From Dermacentor variabilis (Eukaryota > Arthropoda > Arachnida > Ixodida > Ixodidae), in the NCBI RefSeq assembly GCF_050947875.1, contig NW_027460346.1, positions 2,608,000 to 2,671,999 of the forward strand: DNA of 64,000 nucleotides, read 5' to 3'. The position numbers and the translations under genes are program-made. Under the pieces are notes generated by a model. It did not search any database. It was given only the letters and a program-made list of their open reading frames with translations, and was not told the DNA's origin. Positions 11,582 to 22,400 of this stretch are shown piece after piece. Numbering within the stretch: the stretch's first letter is position 1; each line of letters starts with the position of its first letter.

Positions 11582-12739
11582 GTGGACTGCTCATCGAATG
11601 CAACGCACCTGGAACGCCAACCAATGCCACGTAAGTGGATGCAGGCGCGTGGACGGCGGCGTTTTCCTGGGCCGGCTGTGTCCGGTAACCTCGCGGCTCC
11701 TTCAGCATCGCCTGGACCTCTGCCGAAGCAAGTTATTCCGCTGCCACGTGCCGTCCGCGCCGACGCCTGCCAAGTTGGCTCCAGGCGGCGGGGTGGCTTC
11801 ACTCCAGCTAACGTCCGCCTCTGCGACATCGCCCTAAGCCATCGCGAGCCACGTACGTTTGCCGACAGCCACGGTTCAGTGGAACATGCTTTTCCCAGGC
11901 TTCCCTGTGAGCATCGAGGATGCGACGCTCCACCTCCACCCTCTGCAGGAAACGCCGTGGCCAGGTCGAAGCGCAGCTGTCACTGCGTAGCCGCTAGTCC
12001 TGCGGCTATGGGTTACCTGCCTCAGAAGATGGGCCCGACCGCGACAACAAAGCGCCTATTTCGGCGCCTGATGCTGGGTCCCGTTCAACAAAACTGGCAG
12101 GTTACCAAAAAAAGTGACTGGCCTCCCTCTCACGAACACATCGACAGTTCTGGTCCCTGGAGCACGCTCAGCGCCTTTTCAGGTTGTCCAGGTGGGAACA
12201 TCAGTCGAGACGCTCAGCCGTGCTCTCGTCGGCTTGCTGAGGCCCGTCGCGCATCCATGCAAGTGGTTTCAAGGCGGAGAGGTCGTTGCGGATGCCGGCT
12301 GCAGCTTCGCCCTGTTGGAAGCCGCCATGCTGCCCATCGTGTCCGCCTCCGGCCGTCAGGTGCAGGCGGCTGCCTTTTGGGACAACCGGCGGGAGTGGCG
12401 ATGGTTCTGCTTTCTGGTAAGCCGCCTGGTGCTGCAAACGAAGGCGCCGGCTTGCGCGCTATCCCGCGAGACGTCAACATCCAACGCGAGACGACCGTGG
12501 TTGGCAAATCGCCACCGCGGTGGGCGCTCTCCCCAAGCAACACCACTCGCGGCGCAGCCGGCAGCTCTAGTTCCCGGCCGCTTGGTACCAGTGGCGAGAT
12601 GGCCACCTTCGTGTCCGTCGTCGCGAAGCAGCTGGCTCGACGTGCCGCCTCGAGGGCTGCTGCTCTCGCGCAGCGCGAGGCGGAAAACCGAGAGCAGCGC
12701 GACCACAACACCAAGGTCGAAAGTGTCGCGGGCATGTAA
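11582..12739 (+). other. 385-codon open frame in a GC-rich repeat block (probably not coding), copy 1
   Basis: The frame stays open in all three cassettes (also 39819-40976 and 52392-53549). I recognise no domain; the product would be Arg/Pro/Ser-rich. Almost every difference between copies changes an amino acid: Arg to Pro in the segment near residue 12, Ala-Ala-Met to Ala-Pro-Met near 142, several Ser/Ala/Arg changes near 225-250. That is the pattern of neutral drift, not of a protein under selection. The overlapping frame at 12114-12986 shows the same and is stopped in copies 2 and 3. The block may be LTR or non-autonomous element sequence. Confidence 0.5.
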
Positions 12740-12743
12740 ACTT

Positions 12744-12771
12744 GAAGGAATATATAACAACATATTCCTTC
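12744..12771. repeat. Hairpin after the GC-rich block
   Basis: A 10-bp perfect inverted repeat, gaaggaatat/atattccttc, with an 8-base loop. It is conserved in the other two copies (40981-41008, 53554-53581). Confidence 0.6.
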
Positions 12772-13724
12772 TGGCTTCTGCCTGCCTAACTGCTGCGGGG
12801 CAACGCTTTAAAAAACGGCCTGCGCAACTGTTTCTCCGGAACCTGGCATGTCTATGTGCATTGAGCCAAGTACACCGTCGCTGCACACGTCGCCATCGGC
12901 AGTGGCTTCGTTCTCCCCGAGCCAACAGCCACGCCCACAGGAGCTGTTGTTTTGGCAATTTGCGGACGCCATTGAGTCAAGCATGATGAGAGGCGGCTGT
13001 GCGAAGCCAGGTGTTCCCGTGGAAGCACCCGGCAGCAAGCAAGTGTGCAATGCGCGAGAGTCGCTCCCTCGAGCCTTCAAAAGACGGTGGGGTCAGCGAC
13101 GGCACAGCGAAGAAACCGACGACGTCGATACCATGCGAGGTGCGCTTCGCTACACGGTGAAGTTGGAGACAAAGAACACAAGTCACTGTTTAACGTAGAA
13201 CTGTCGTCGCCGTGTTTGCGTTCAGTATAATCATGGGGTGTGTGAGAAACTTTTGTAATTGTGGAATTAACCGCGTCCCTTAATGCCTTCGCTATAATTT
13301 AGATGGATAATAAAATTGTAGTTCTTATATGGACACAAGCGTAATGTCATGTATATTATTCAACGAAGTGTTCGAAAGTGATTAACACAACCATTTCCCT
13401 AAATGCTTTCATAGCGCGCTTTTACTAAGAGCAACGCCACTGGATCATTATTTGCTGCAGACTCTTGCCCTGAGCTCCCAAAATGATTCGGATATGCAAC
13501 ATGCGGTCTTTAAGGTCCCCAATTTCACAGTTCCTCGATAAAATGTTAAGTTCATGGTGGGCTTGTAATGTTCCTTAAATTTCTTAATAAAAAAGGGCCA
13601 TTCCACTCGGTAAAGGTGGATGACCAGCGTAGCTGTATATAACTATAAATAAAATAAAGTTACGAAGCAGTATTATACATATATGCATGTTATTTTTATT
13701 GGTACTTACGTTTACCTCATGACC
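12772..13724. other. Unassigned stretch with poly(A)-signal-like ends, copy 1
   Basis: The first 400 bases are GC-rich with no recognisable protein. An aataaa-type signal (gataataaaattg) lies at about 13304-13318, which could end the transcript begun at the TATA box near 11391. Copies 2 and 3 contain about 40 additional bases near 13385 that are absent here. Confidence 0.4.
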
Positions 13725-14178
13725 GCAGTAATTATGGCTTTATGGTCGCTATAATAAACGCCCATGGGCTCTGTGACGACACTGGAGACGTTCTTAGGGA
13801 ACGTTAAGCCTCTGCACGACCGATGGCGCGTCGTGGAGGCATTGGTCTTGGTGTAACACCGAAGGTCGAACCTTTCCAAGAAAAACGCCAAGAGCCACTT
13901 TTCATCGGGACGAAATCGACATTATATTCACCCACAATGAAGATGGGATTGGAGTTCACCGGGAGGATCGACCCAAATTTGTCGATCATAAGGTCTTTAA
14001 GGTCCATCTTTGACATTGCTGGATGAACGCTTACGGTGGCGACAGCTATTCCGTCGCCATTTTGTACGGCGCACGCGTCGTCGCATTCCACGGCAAGGCT
14101 CTCGCCCGTCGTCTGCAAGGCACAGGGCGCAACGGCCGCGCCGCCGTTGTTTGCGTAGATCGCAATGCAGCAAACCAT
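13725..14178 (-). pseudogene. Endonuclease/exonuclease/phosphatase domain remnant, copy 1
   Basis: The minus-strand frame begins at VCCIAIYANNG, continues through DGIAVATVSVHPAM and PIFIVGEYNVD, and corresponds to the metal-binding half of an AP-like endonuclease. This copy has a small indel after NVD relative to copies 2 and 3, which shifts the frame, so the SDHKAIIT motif is read out of frame. Such domains occur at the C-terminus of Helentron-type Rep/helicase proteins and at the N-terminus of LINE ORF2. No helicase or RT is attached here, so the source is undecided. Confidence 0.7.
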
Positions 14179-14959
14179 CGCCCATCATCCATCGCCGGTT
14201 TAGACACATTTGGTTTCAAACTCGGCCGGGACACATACGATGATACCACATTGCTTTATGATTAAGCTATTTTAGCTCTTTATATGCCGCCATAGTTTTT
14301 GTCTAAGTACATCACGAAACGCTGGAAACACCACAGCTCCGATGCGAAAAAAATTGGCTCGCCATCCCGGCCCTACGAAAGTGGATGTTCAGGGAAGCTG
14401 TTAAAAATCACCACTACGACTGCTGTGTGACATATGCAATGCGTTATTGCTTTAGAGTAATCGTAGTAAAGGTAATTTTGACAGCACGCCGCCGCCAATA
14501 GCGGCGCTGCAACAACATTGAAATCATTTGCTAGGCTGGTTCCTTTACATACGAAGGGCTAGGGACGCCACTTGCCACGTCGCGAGCTGCCATCGGCGCG
14601 GCAGCTTGCTCAACATTTATCTTTGCTGGGAAACGAATGCGGGGACCGCCACGTGCCCCGCATTGTTTTCAGGAGGGCTTATCATCAATTATGTGGTTCA
14701 GATTATTGTTTTGTGATTGTTCTTTATTGAAACGTATGCAGTTCTGCATGTTGTACGTGTGATTCTAAAGAATGCATGCGCTGTTCACTTTGCTGACTGC
14801 TTGAAGCCTCTGCCTTGCGCGGGTACGAGCCACTTGCTCCTGGCCCTACGCTGCCGCCGCGATTGGCCAACATTTTTTGCTGACGGACTCGGACACGAAG
14901 TTCCCGGACAGCCGGCCACGAATTTTGGCAGCGAAAACAGCGGGCAACAGTTTCCTTCA
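14179..14959. other. Unassigned stretch, copy 1
   Basis: It contains the upstream flank of the endonuclease remnant and a segment (about 14616-14658) that in copy 3 is replaced by a LINE insertion. No supported gene. Confidence 0.4.
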
Positions 14960-15240
14960 CTGGAAAGCTTCTTCATCATTTCTGTCCTCCGCTTCCTCAA
15001 ACTTGAAGCTACTGTACGACTTCCAAACCTCTTCGCCTATGGTAACAAGCAACGTGGCTGAACGTCTTCTGGCTGCTTGTTCAATTGCGTAGCAGTGAAA
15101 AACAGCAGAAAGTCACTTCTATACAAGTTTTCCACGCAATCCAAGGGTCCCACAATGCGTCCTCGGGGTTCAGGGGTGATAACAGCGCCGGTGCCAACGG
15201 CACGTCGGCAGGGTTTCGCTGCCGCCATGTAGCCAGGGCA
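14960..15240 (-). pseudogene. Ty3/Gypsy-like Gag fragment, copy 1
   Basis: On the minus strand the segments PLNPEDALWDPWIAWKTC, FTATQLNKQPEDVQ and, after a frame change, IGEEVWKSYSSF can be read. This order resembles the N-terminal Gag region of arthropod Ty3/Gypsy retrotransposons, where a Trp-rich block precedes a KQPEDVQ...IGEEA stretch. It is short, shifted and has no protease or RT attached. Identification rests on recalled family pattern only. Confidence 0.45.
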
Positions 15241-15309
15241 GAAGTTGGGCGAACGAGGACGTCATTGCGGTTGAGCAAGTAATATATAAAGGGAATCAAC
15301 GTAGCGTAA

Positions 15310-16517
15310 GATATCACGTGATTATGGCTGCTTGGTGGCGACTGCAGATTCAGCCGTGCTACACCAAAGCTCGTTGGTGTGGTAATGGTTTGGAGCTTTT
15401 AGTGGTGCCCGTCTGCAACCCCCTACTATATGCCTAAGGGACCCGGGTTCTCCACAGAAGCGGCATTGCGGAGAGAATTGTGTACAGAAAGCCTATGAGG
15501 CGATTTGTGGTTGGGTGGGGGAACGCATTGACTTGCAGAGCTCGGAGCAATCTTTCCTGCTCTCTAGGTAGCGACTTGTGTGGGGGAGGGTATGTTCTGC
15601 GGTTTAGCTTGTAATGTTGTGTGATGTCTTGGTACGAGATTAGAAGGTGCATGCGCTTGGATTCGGATTCCTCGGCGTCGGCTCAGCGGGTCAAATCTCG
15701 AGCCACGAGATTGGCGATCTTGTTGCCAGGAATGCCGTGGTGAGGTGACGCCCATGTGATCATGACTCGTCTCGTTGGCGGATTTTTATTTATGATTCTG
15801 GGTGTGTTCGAATGAATGCTGCCGCCAGCGAAGCTCCGACACGTCTGTTGAGGGTTGGTTAGTTTGACTTCAACCTCTCTTTGGGAGAGCGCGTGGGCTG
15901 TGGCTGTTCCCTCGGCTTGGAGGGATTTGTTTCGAGGGAATGAAATGCTTCTCCGACGTTCTTTGTTTCACGATTACGATGGCTGTTGCGGCTGCTCGTT
16001 CGGGGTAAGACGCCGCATCCATGTAGCCTGGAGAGGGTTGATTCCTGTACTGCTTTTTTACGGCCCGGGCCTTCTCTCGATGCGCGTGGTGTACTGGGTG
16101 CATGTTGCGAGGTAGAAGAGGTACACTGATGTTGCTCCGGATAGCAGGAGCTAAGCTCACAGTCTGAGGCGGCGGGTGGCTGAGGAGGCAGAGAGCCCCA
16201 GGAGTGAGAGGATGGAACTCCCAGTTTCCGTATATACGTGCCTCGATCAGCTTCCTCGCCCGTATTTTGCACTCCTTTCCGGAGTAGACGTTGTGCGGAC
16301 ATACTTATCAGCAGACCCATCGCCTGCTTGTATGCCTTTCTGATCATCGTGTCGATTTTCTTGAATTCCGCCACGTTGAGTAGTGCGTATGAGACAGCGC
16401 ACGTTATTTGAGACACGACAAAAGCTCAGACATGCCGAAGCATGTCCACCTCCCTCACGTCTCTTGTCTCGGTTCCTATTCGCCGGATCATGTGTGTCCA
16501 TCGGGCTGTTGTATTCT
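15310..16517 (-). pseudogene. RNase H-type LINE, 3' half, truncated, copy 1
   Basis: Reading from 16417 downward, the frame encodes the post-RT thumb region (FKKIDTMIRKAYKQAMGL, RLLRKGVQNT). Broken RNase H sequence follows (MDAASYPERAAA, SRHSWQQD). The terminal zinc-like motif CRFCGEPGSLRHIVGGC lies near 15420-15470. Frames change repeatedly. The 5' side ends at 16517, whereas copies 2 and 3 continue into RT. A host gene is unlikely. Confidence 0.8.
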
Positions 16518-16877
16518 TTTGCAGTGTTCACATTGCGCCACATTTTTTTCTTTCTTTTTTCTCTCTGTGTTCGTTCTTTTTTTTTCCTTTTTGCCTTTAA
16601 CAATTGTATAATTTTTGTCACTTCCGTTGTTATTTCTGTTACACTACATTGATTAGAGCAAAAATTTTTGGTTTTTCTTCTTTTTTCTTTCGTTATCATT
16701 TGATTTTCTTGCAACTAATATATTATTACGATATCCACTGTTATGCTGCCAACAATTTTACACTTCTGTTGTAGTTACTAACCGAGGGTCCCGTTTTCAG
16801 TATCATTACTTTGGGACCCTCGTCTGTATATTGCATTTATGTACCTATGTTTTGCATATGAATAAACTTCAACTTCA
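16518..16877 (+). mobile_element. LINE 3'-end fragment with hairpin and AATAAA
   Basis: A T-rich run is followed by a 10-bp inverted repeat (cgagggtccc 16783-16792, gggaccctcg 16813-16822). Then come a short AT-rich stretch, AATAAA at 16861-16866 and a cttcaacttcaa end. This looks like the 3' tail of a LINE. It replaces the continuation of the minus-strand LINE seen in copies 2 and 3. Confidence 0.5.
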
Positions 16878-17232
16878 ATGCTTGCTTCATTATGCTAACA
16901 CTCTCCTTTCTTTTATACCTGCCAACGACAAACCTGGCCGCTCCACTTTGAATACACTCTATAGTTTGAGAAATCAAAGTGGTTTCCGACGGATCAATCG
17001 CGGGTTCCTCCGAACCGTTTAGACCTGTAAGATCTCCTTGCATAACGGTCTGAGCTGAATCACCCTCCCTATAAAGGTGGTCTGGCCCAGCCTGACCAGC
17101 GCTCGTTCACCCAATAGCATCGACACGAGCGTGACAGGTAAATTTCAGCACGAAAGGCTAACCCCGATCCAATCTGTTCAGATTCATGCGAACACCCTCT
17201 GTATTACTCCCTGCAGCATGCCATAAAGGTCG
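16878..17232. other. Unassigned spacer
   Basis: No open frame or repeat that I can identify. Confidence 0.4.
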
Positions 17233-17493
17233 CTATAACGTAAAGCTATTCGAAACTTTTCTATTCCAAATTTGCAATCAGCCCTTCGCGATTGGTCAAA
17301 AACTTTTTTGAGACACACCACTGCGCCTGTCTGTCACACGACGTCACGAAAACCGCGATGGCTCCCCATCTGATATAACGCGTACACACTGATTATGCAT
17401 CATTGGACCGAACAAAAGAAAAATAGTTATTTTTGATTGGACGCCTTTTCGGAGATTGGAATAAAAACATATTGGAATAGTTTTACGTTATAG
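17233..17493. mobile_element. MITE, about 260 bp
   Basis: The left end ctataacgtaaagctattc (17233-17251) and right end gaatagttttacgttatag (17475-17493) are inverted repeats with one mismatch. The interior has no coding capacity. No clear target duplication; superfamily not assigned. Confidence 0.75.
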
Positions 17494-17586
17494 GGCCCAA
17501 TGTCTGTCTTTTTTTTTTAAAGCTGTTGTTCTCGGTGAACAGTTACAGTAACCTCCAACTGATCACGAGAAGGAGAGTTAAAGAAG

Positions 17587-18056
17587 GATAAAGATGGGTT
17601 GGTGTGCATACGGCAGGCATTACCAAATCCTGACTGGGAGGTTACCACTGTTGTTGAGAATAAAAGTGCACACTCGTTGCATTTTACCAGTGTTAACATA
17701 TAGGGCAGAAACTTGAAAGTTAACAAGTAAGCTTCAAATATTAACACCACACAAAGACCAATGGAACAAAAAACGTTAGGCGTAGCCTTAGCAGACGGAA
17801 AGAATGGTGCGAACCGCTAACAGAGATAGCAGATATTCTAGCTGGCAATAAAGATGGAGCTGGGCGGGTCATGTAATGCGTAGGGCAGACAACTGGCGGA
17901 CCATTATAATTAGAGAATGTGTGCTGAGGGAAGGGAAGCGCGGTTGAGGAAGCCGGAAAATTAGGTGAGGTGATGAAATTAGAACATTTGCAGGCGCTAG
18001 TTGGAATCAGGTAGCGCAAGAGAGGGGTAATTGTCGTCCTGCAGTGGACATAAAGA
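17587..18056 (+). pseudogene. RTE-clade LINE, 3' fragment
   Basis: A short decayed piece encoding MGWCAYGRH and ILPVL in broken frames. It ends with the RTE terminal sequence cctgcagtggacataaag, homologous to the end of 8690-8850. The GAT microsatellite is missing. It is more diverged from the cassette copies than they are from each other. Confidence 0.8.
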
Positions 18057-18234
18057 AGTCGCAGTTTAGCCCGAAAGGCGAAGGCTCGATTGCGATAGAA
18101 AATTATTAAACAGCTATAGTAGTTCCATCGATGCCGTAAACGTTCAAACTTTCTCTTACTAATTAAATTAATAAGCATGGTGGGACGAGCGCACAGGCAA
18201 ACATAAACACATCTCATTCGATGACCGCGGACAC
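18057..18234. other. Left flank of the DNA transposon
   Basis: Short non-coding sequence between the RTE fragment and the transposon's left TA. Nothing recognisable in it. Confidence 0.4.
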
Positions 18235-18259
18235 TAGACAGTTTTAGTATAGCGTACGC
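18235..18259 (+). repeat. Left terminal inverted repeat of the ISL2EU-like element with TA
   Basis: TA followed by gacagttttagtatagcg. It matches the reverse complement of 33147-33171 at 23 of 25 positions. An inner palindrome containing tagcgtacgcta follows on both sides. Confidence 0.8.
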
Positions 18260-18578
18260 TATTCCATTGCGTACGCTAAAATATAGCGGGTCATCACTGC
18301 GCATGCGCTGAACGCTAAACGAAATAGCGGGTATTGGCCTCGAGCTCCACCACTGGAAAAGCTGGCGCCACCGTCGGCGTGACGTGCTCGGAGGGATCAC
18401 GTGGACATAGCGGCAGCGTCGGCTGCATCGGGCGCGCCGAAGCGAGCTGAAAACGAGTTTAAATTCCCTCGTACGCTGCGGTCCTCATTTAGTGGCGAAA
18501 TTTTCCCCCTTCGAGTGTCTCCTTTAGAACGCTTGAAAGCACTACAATAGGTAGTGGCTGCCTTTGAAGGCGCGCAAC

Positions 18579-18777
18579 ATGGTAGGCTACTGCTCGGTGC
18601 CGTAGGGCCGGACGCACGTAACGGAGGCCGGTGTCAGCCTTATTCACACGTAGCCGCAGGACAAGAAGCTGCGTGAAGCTTGGCTCGCGAAACATAAAAC
18701 CGGCAAACAGTCATCGGCTACAACTCGGGTATGCAGCAAGCACAGACGCGAGGAAGATTTCTGCTACGGCGCCCGGT
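18579..18777 (+). pseudogene. Degenerate THAP zinc-finger domain
   Basis: One plus-strand frame starting at ATG 18579 reads MVGYCSVP, then stop, then later DKKLREAWLAKHK and TTRVCSKH followed by EEDFCYG. The Cys near the start, the Trp, and the C-x2-H pair are THAP landmarks. The first zinc-ligand pair is damaged, with a stop where the second Cys region should begin. A second in-frame TAG lies near 18651, and the residue after CSKH is Arg, where THAP domains normally have Phe. It differs from the THAP exons at 20304 and 21990, so it is an additional, dead copy. Confidence 0.75.
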
Positions 18778-20303
18778 CTGCGATGTTCTGAAAACGCGCA
18801 CTGAGACGCTCGCCCGAGTCCGCTGCTCGACTAATGTCATGATGGTTTGGTCTATGAACTTGTCGATGGTATAGATACTGGCAAGTTCAGTGGGGTGGAA
18901 AGGCAGCGGTAAGAAGCACATTTAAAGAAAGCATGGCATATGGTCATGTTTATGTTATGAATTAATGCACCGGATTACAAAAAAGAAGCAGCGGGAAATT
19001 GCACGCTGAGAACACCGATGAACATACAGTGCGACGCAACTCGAGAAATAATATTGAAAGTTCAAAGAACTTAGAAGAAAAAAAATATTGAATCGCCGCG
19101 ACGGGACATCACAGTCCGTGTAGGCGTCGAAGTCTCTACAATGAAATTATTTTTGAACAGCTCTGATAGCGCCCACGCAACAATGGTTGCTTGTATACTG
19201 TCAAATGCTCATATTCTGCGGCCTAAAGCTCATGGCACGGTGCGAAAACGCGCGCGTAGAAAAGCGAAACAGTGCGCGGACAAGCATGCAGACGCGCAGT
19301 CGGTCGCTGCGAACCTGCGCGATCACTGCATTGAGGCTTCGTTCTATTACGCTCCATTTAGTTATACAAACACTATAGGAACATATTTCACATAGTTTGC
19401 TCTCAGCGTTTACCTACCTTTCCCGCAAGAAGCTGGTTCGGGAGGCTTCATCGCGGCGACCGCGCGCAGTGGCGTTCACTGTACGTATTCGGTAAAGAGA
19501 CAGCGTCTATAAACGATTGTGTGCTTTCAGTTTGCCCAAGATTATTATTTACAGTAAAAAAACTTCTCTCGTTTTTAAAGTGCTTACAGAAATGTCCGGG
19601 AGAGCTCGCGCGTGTTGTTTTCAGTGAGCGCTGACAGCAAAACCTATGAGGAGCGCGCCACGTGATCCCTCATACTACGCCAGCGAGGCGCTTCCGATAG
19701 ATGGCGACTCCGTAACTCCTCGCCGCCAATAGCGGGCGTACGCAACGCAAACGAGTTAGCGTTAGCGTTTTTGCGGGGTTTGCGGAGCTTGCGGGAAACA
19801 TGGCGGCGGTCCCGGGCTGCCCACTTCGAATTGAATTTGGCGTTGCTTTTGTAAAATGCACTTCGTTCGTAGCAAATGACTGTGTAAACGGCTTTCACTT
19901 AGTCTCAGGCCGCTTCGACGACAGAGTATTATGGATAACCTCGTGGTGTTTTCGAGATCGCTTCTCGTTTCGAACGAGTCGAAGCCTAACGAAAGAAACG
20001 TTCGAGATGTCAGCGCCACCTGTCGCTAAAGGCGCGAAATAGCCGCAACGACGGCATATGGCCTCTGAGATCCGAAGATATCGCCGGCCAACTAAAATTG
20101 TAGAAAACGTGCGCTGCTTAGCGTCCGCGTGCACGCCGACGGAAGCGCTACTGGTGGCGACCTTGCTCAGAACTCGTGGGAGAGCAAGCAGCCGACCACT
20201 GTGGTTGTCTGCGTCGTCGTACGTGTGTTTCCGCTTCGTTCACGTTTTCGGTGTGAAATAAGCAACGTCCGTCGCACTTGTGTGGTAGCCGCAACTTCAA
20301 GGC
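18778..20303. other. 5' region of the transposase gene
   Basis: Mixed composition with no supported coding sequence. The last few hundred bases before the ATG at 20304 are GC-richer and are a candidate 5' untranslated region; no TATA box stands out. Confidence 0.4.
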
Positions 20304-20443
20304 ATGTCCAACACTAATTGCTGTGTGGTGGGGTGCTCAAACACCTACAAGAACTCGCCGGCGACGCGGTTTTATTCATTCCCCGCGAGGCCTCATGAGC
20401 GGGAGCGACGGAAACAATGGATCGCCGCCGTTCGGCGTGAAAG
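20304..20443 (+). CDS. Transposase exon 1: N-terminal half of the THAP domain
   Basis: ATG at 20304 opens a 46-codon frame ending in phase 2 at AG|gtgagc. It encodes NCCVVGCSNTYKN, then FYSFPARP and RRKQWIAAVRR. That supplies the first Cys pair, the aromatic/Pro block and the invariant Trp of a C2CH THAP domain. The other half is in the next exon. THAP domains bind the transposon ends in P-element-like and ISL2EU transposases. The exon itself is intact. Confidence 0.8.
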
Positions 20444-21989
20444 GTGAGCGCCTTCCTGATTTTCTGCGTTAATGGTTGCATCTTGCTCTCACGCTTTCGT
20501 TCTGCCATCACTGTGTGTCCTGTATTCGGTCATGTTGACACGGGCAAGCGACGAAGTCAATCACGACGTGCCCATGTTTTGATTCGGTTCGGCCGCAGTG
20601 CAGCATGCTGGTTAAAGGCGTTCCGCTTAGGTTCTGTATGCCGCTTGCCGCATCATTGCCGCGTTGCTCTTGCTCATGCACACAAATGCACGAACTCATC
20701 GTGTTGTGTGTTAAAGCTGCTGAACCTCCTTCCAAGCACTGATTTTGTTGGGTTTATGTGGCCCGTTAAGAAGCTTTAGCTCGGATGCTCCTATCTAAAT
20801 ACATGTAAAGAGAGAATTCGTTTTTCTCGGCAACCCTTGCGCCAAATTTGGCGAGGTTTGTTGCATTTAAAAGAAAAACTTAAATTCTAGTGACTGTTGC
20901 TTTAGAATAAATCATTTAGGTCGTCAATTTTTTATGAAAAAGTGGCGAAAATTGGAACATTTTAGAAAACAAAACTATCAAGTTTACAACTCTAACTCGG
21001 CAATGCACAATGATACCACAATTCTGTTAATTGCAGCTAATAGTACATCTAAAGCGGACAAAATTATTTTGTTACATATGAATCTCAAAAAATTTAATAA
21101 TTGGAAAATAGAGCTTTACAGAACTCTTGCGCACAATGTAACAAATTCACGTAAGGTATAAAATGACATATCGAATTTGTCCGCTTTCAATGATCTAATA
21201 GATGCCGTTTACAGAACCGCGATGTCTGTTTTGATGCAGAGCTATTAATTTGTAAACTTCGTGCTTCTATTTTTTTCAAACTTTCGTATTTTTGGAAATT
21301 ATTTAAACAAAATTCAGCCCCTAAATCGAAATTCTGCTTCCAGCAATCAGTAGAATTTAACTTTCTCAAGTGCAGCAACTTTCAATAAATTCGGTCCAGG
21401 GGTTATCTCGGAAAAGCATTTTTCCGTTTTACATGCATTTGAATAGGCAGCATCGGAGTTGGGCCCAAGCTGAAGCTTCCTCTGAAATCGGCGCGCCAGC
21501 AGTTGAGCAGTTCACGTTTCTGAATCTATCCTATCTGTGCATTCGCGCTTGTTGGCCGTTACTAATTTCTTCGTAGATAACTGTTTATTTTTTTTTTATA
21601 CGAGGTTGTTACCTCGCCTCATTTGTAATGGAGTTAAATCACACTGTGTTGTTTCGGAATGATTACAGAAAAATGCTTCTTTAACAGCTTCATTATTTTC
21701 GCACGCGAATATCTTCGATGTTATGGTTGCTTGGAAAATGCGTTAGAAAAGATGTAAGGTTGCTGTTATCTGCAGCATGTGCTATGGCTGTTAGATTTTG
21801 GCAGAAAAATTCACGTCATGTTTGAGAAGGCATTAGTTTCCTATTGTCTGAACAGAGTTGCCATGCAGTGCTAATTCTAATTCTTTCTTAAAGTATTTTG
21901 CGCTGTAGGAGTGCAATGCCTGGTAACATTCTGTGTGCTTGCATTTCGTGCATGTTATGATGGACATTCTTGCGTATTCGTTCATTTAG
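20444..21989 (+). other. Transposase intron 1
   Basis: Runs from gtgagc to cattcatttag. AT-rich, with no recognisable inserted element. Confidence 0.65.
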
Positions 21990-22154
21990 TACAGATGGCA
22001 GTCCGTGGCAGCCTACCAAACACAGCAGGATCTGCAGCAGTCACTTTGTAAATGGCGAAAAGTCGGAGGATCAGAGAAGCCCAGCCTATCTACCAACCTT
22101 GTTTCCAAGTGTGTACAGGTCCACTAATGTTGCTGCTGCACACCGGTATGAAAG
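21990..22154 (+). CDS. Transposase exon 2: C-terminal half of the THAP domain
   Basis: The exon begins after ttcatttag and joins exon 1 in phase 2 to give a Ser codon. It encodes SPWQPTKHSRICSSHF, carrying the C-x2-H zinc ligands, then PAYLPTLFPSVY. The last Pro-rich piece matches the AVPTLF-like end of THAP domains. The exon ends at AAAG|gtaaat, again phase 2. The complementary THAP halves in exons 1 and 2 are strong evidence that the gene model is right. Confidence 0.8.
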
Positions 22155-22219
22155 GTAAATGCTAAGTGTAGTGCTCAATGTAAGTGTAAAAGAAATAAAT
22201 TTATTCCTTTGTATAGCAG

Positions 22220-22400
22220 GGATCATCCATCACCAGCCTCCTTAAGTCTGCTGCAGGATATTCTTCTGCAACTATCCATACCGTGCACCTTAAATGTTCC
22301 CTCTATACCTGTGCATTTCCTTTCCTCGTCTCTCCGCTTAGTTTTCTGCTTCTCTTCTCTCGCTATCCTATCTCTTTCCTTAATAGACCACCTTCTATCT
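22220..22400 (+). CDS. Putative transposase exon 3 (end uncertain)
   Basis: The sequence after ctttgtatagcag continues the exon-2 frame with RDHPSPASLSLLQDILLQ. The acceptor is good and the phase agrees. The donor is not clear; the open frame runs to about 22420 and becomes low-complexity Ser/Leu, which may be beyond the exon. Confidence 0.45.

Larger units (their letters stand above)
1..16517 (+). repeat. Segmental duplication, copy 1 of a composite TE cassette
   Basis: The sequence from base 1 is found again from 27756 in the same order and orientation. The match runs from the 3' part of a DDE transposase to a minus-strand LINE and stops abruptly at 16517, where copies 2 and 3 continue into more of that LINE and this copy switches to T-rich LINE tail. 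Small private indels separate it from copy 2: it lacks about 40 bases near 13385 and carries about 60 extra bases near 5383-5442. The left boundary lies outside the window. Confidence 0.93.

Noticed and set aside
12114..12986. 290-codon ORF in the second frame of the GC-rich block
   Set aside because: Stopped by a TGA in copies 2 and 3, and its substitutions are mostly replacements.
17741..18400. 219-codon minus-strand ORF
   Set aside because: It is antisense to the RTE fragment and crosses the transposon's left boundary, with no recognisable domain.
18589..18921. Host THAP gene
   Set aside because: Two in-frame stops, a damaged zinc site, and location inside the transposon ends.
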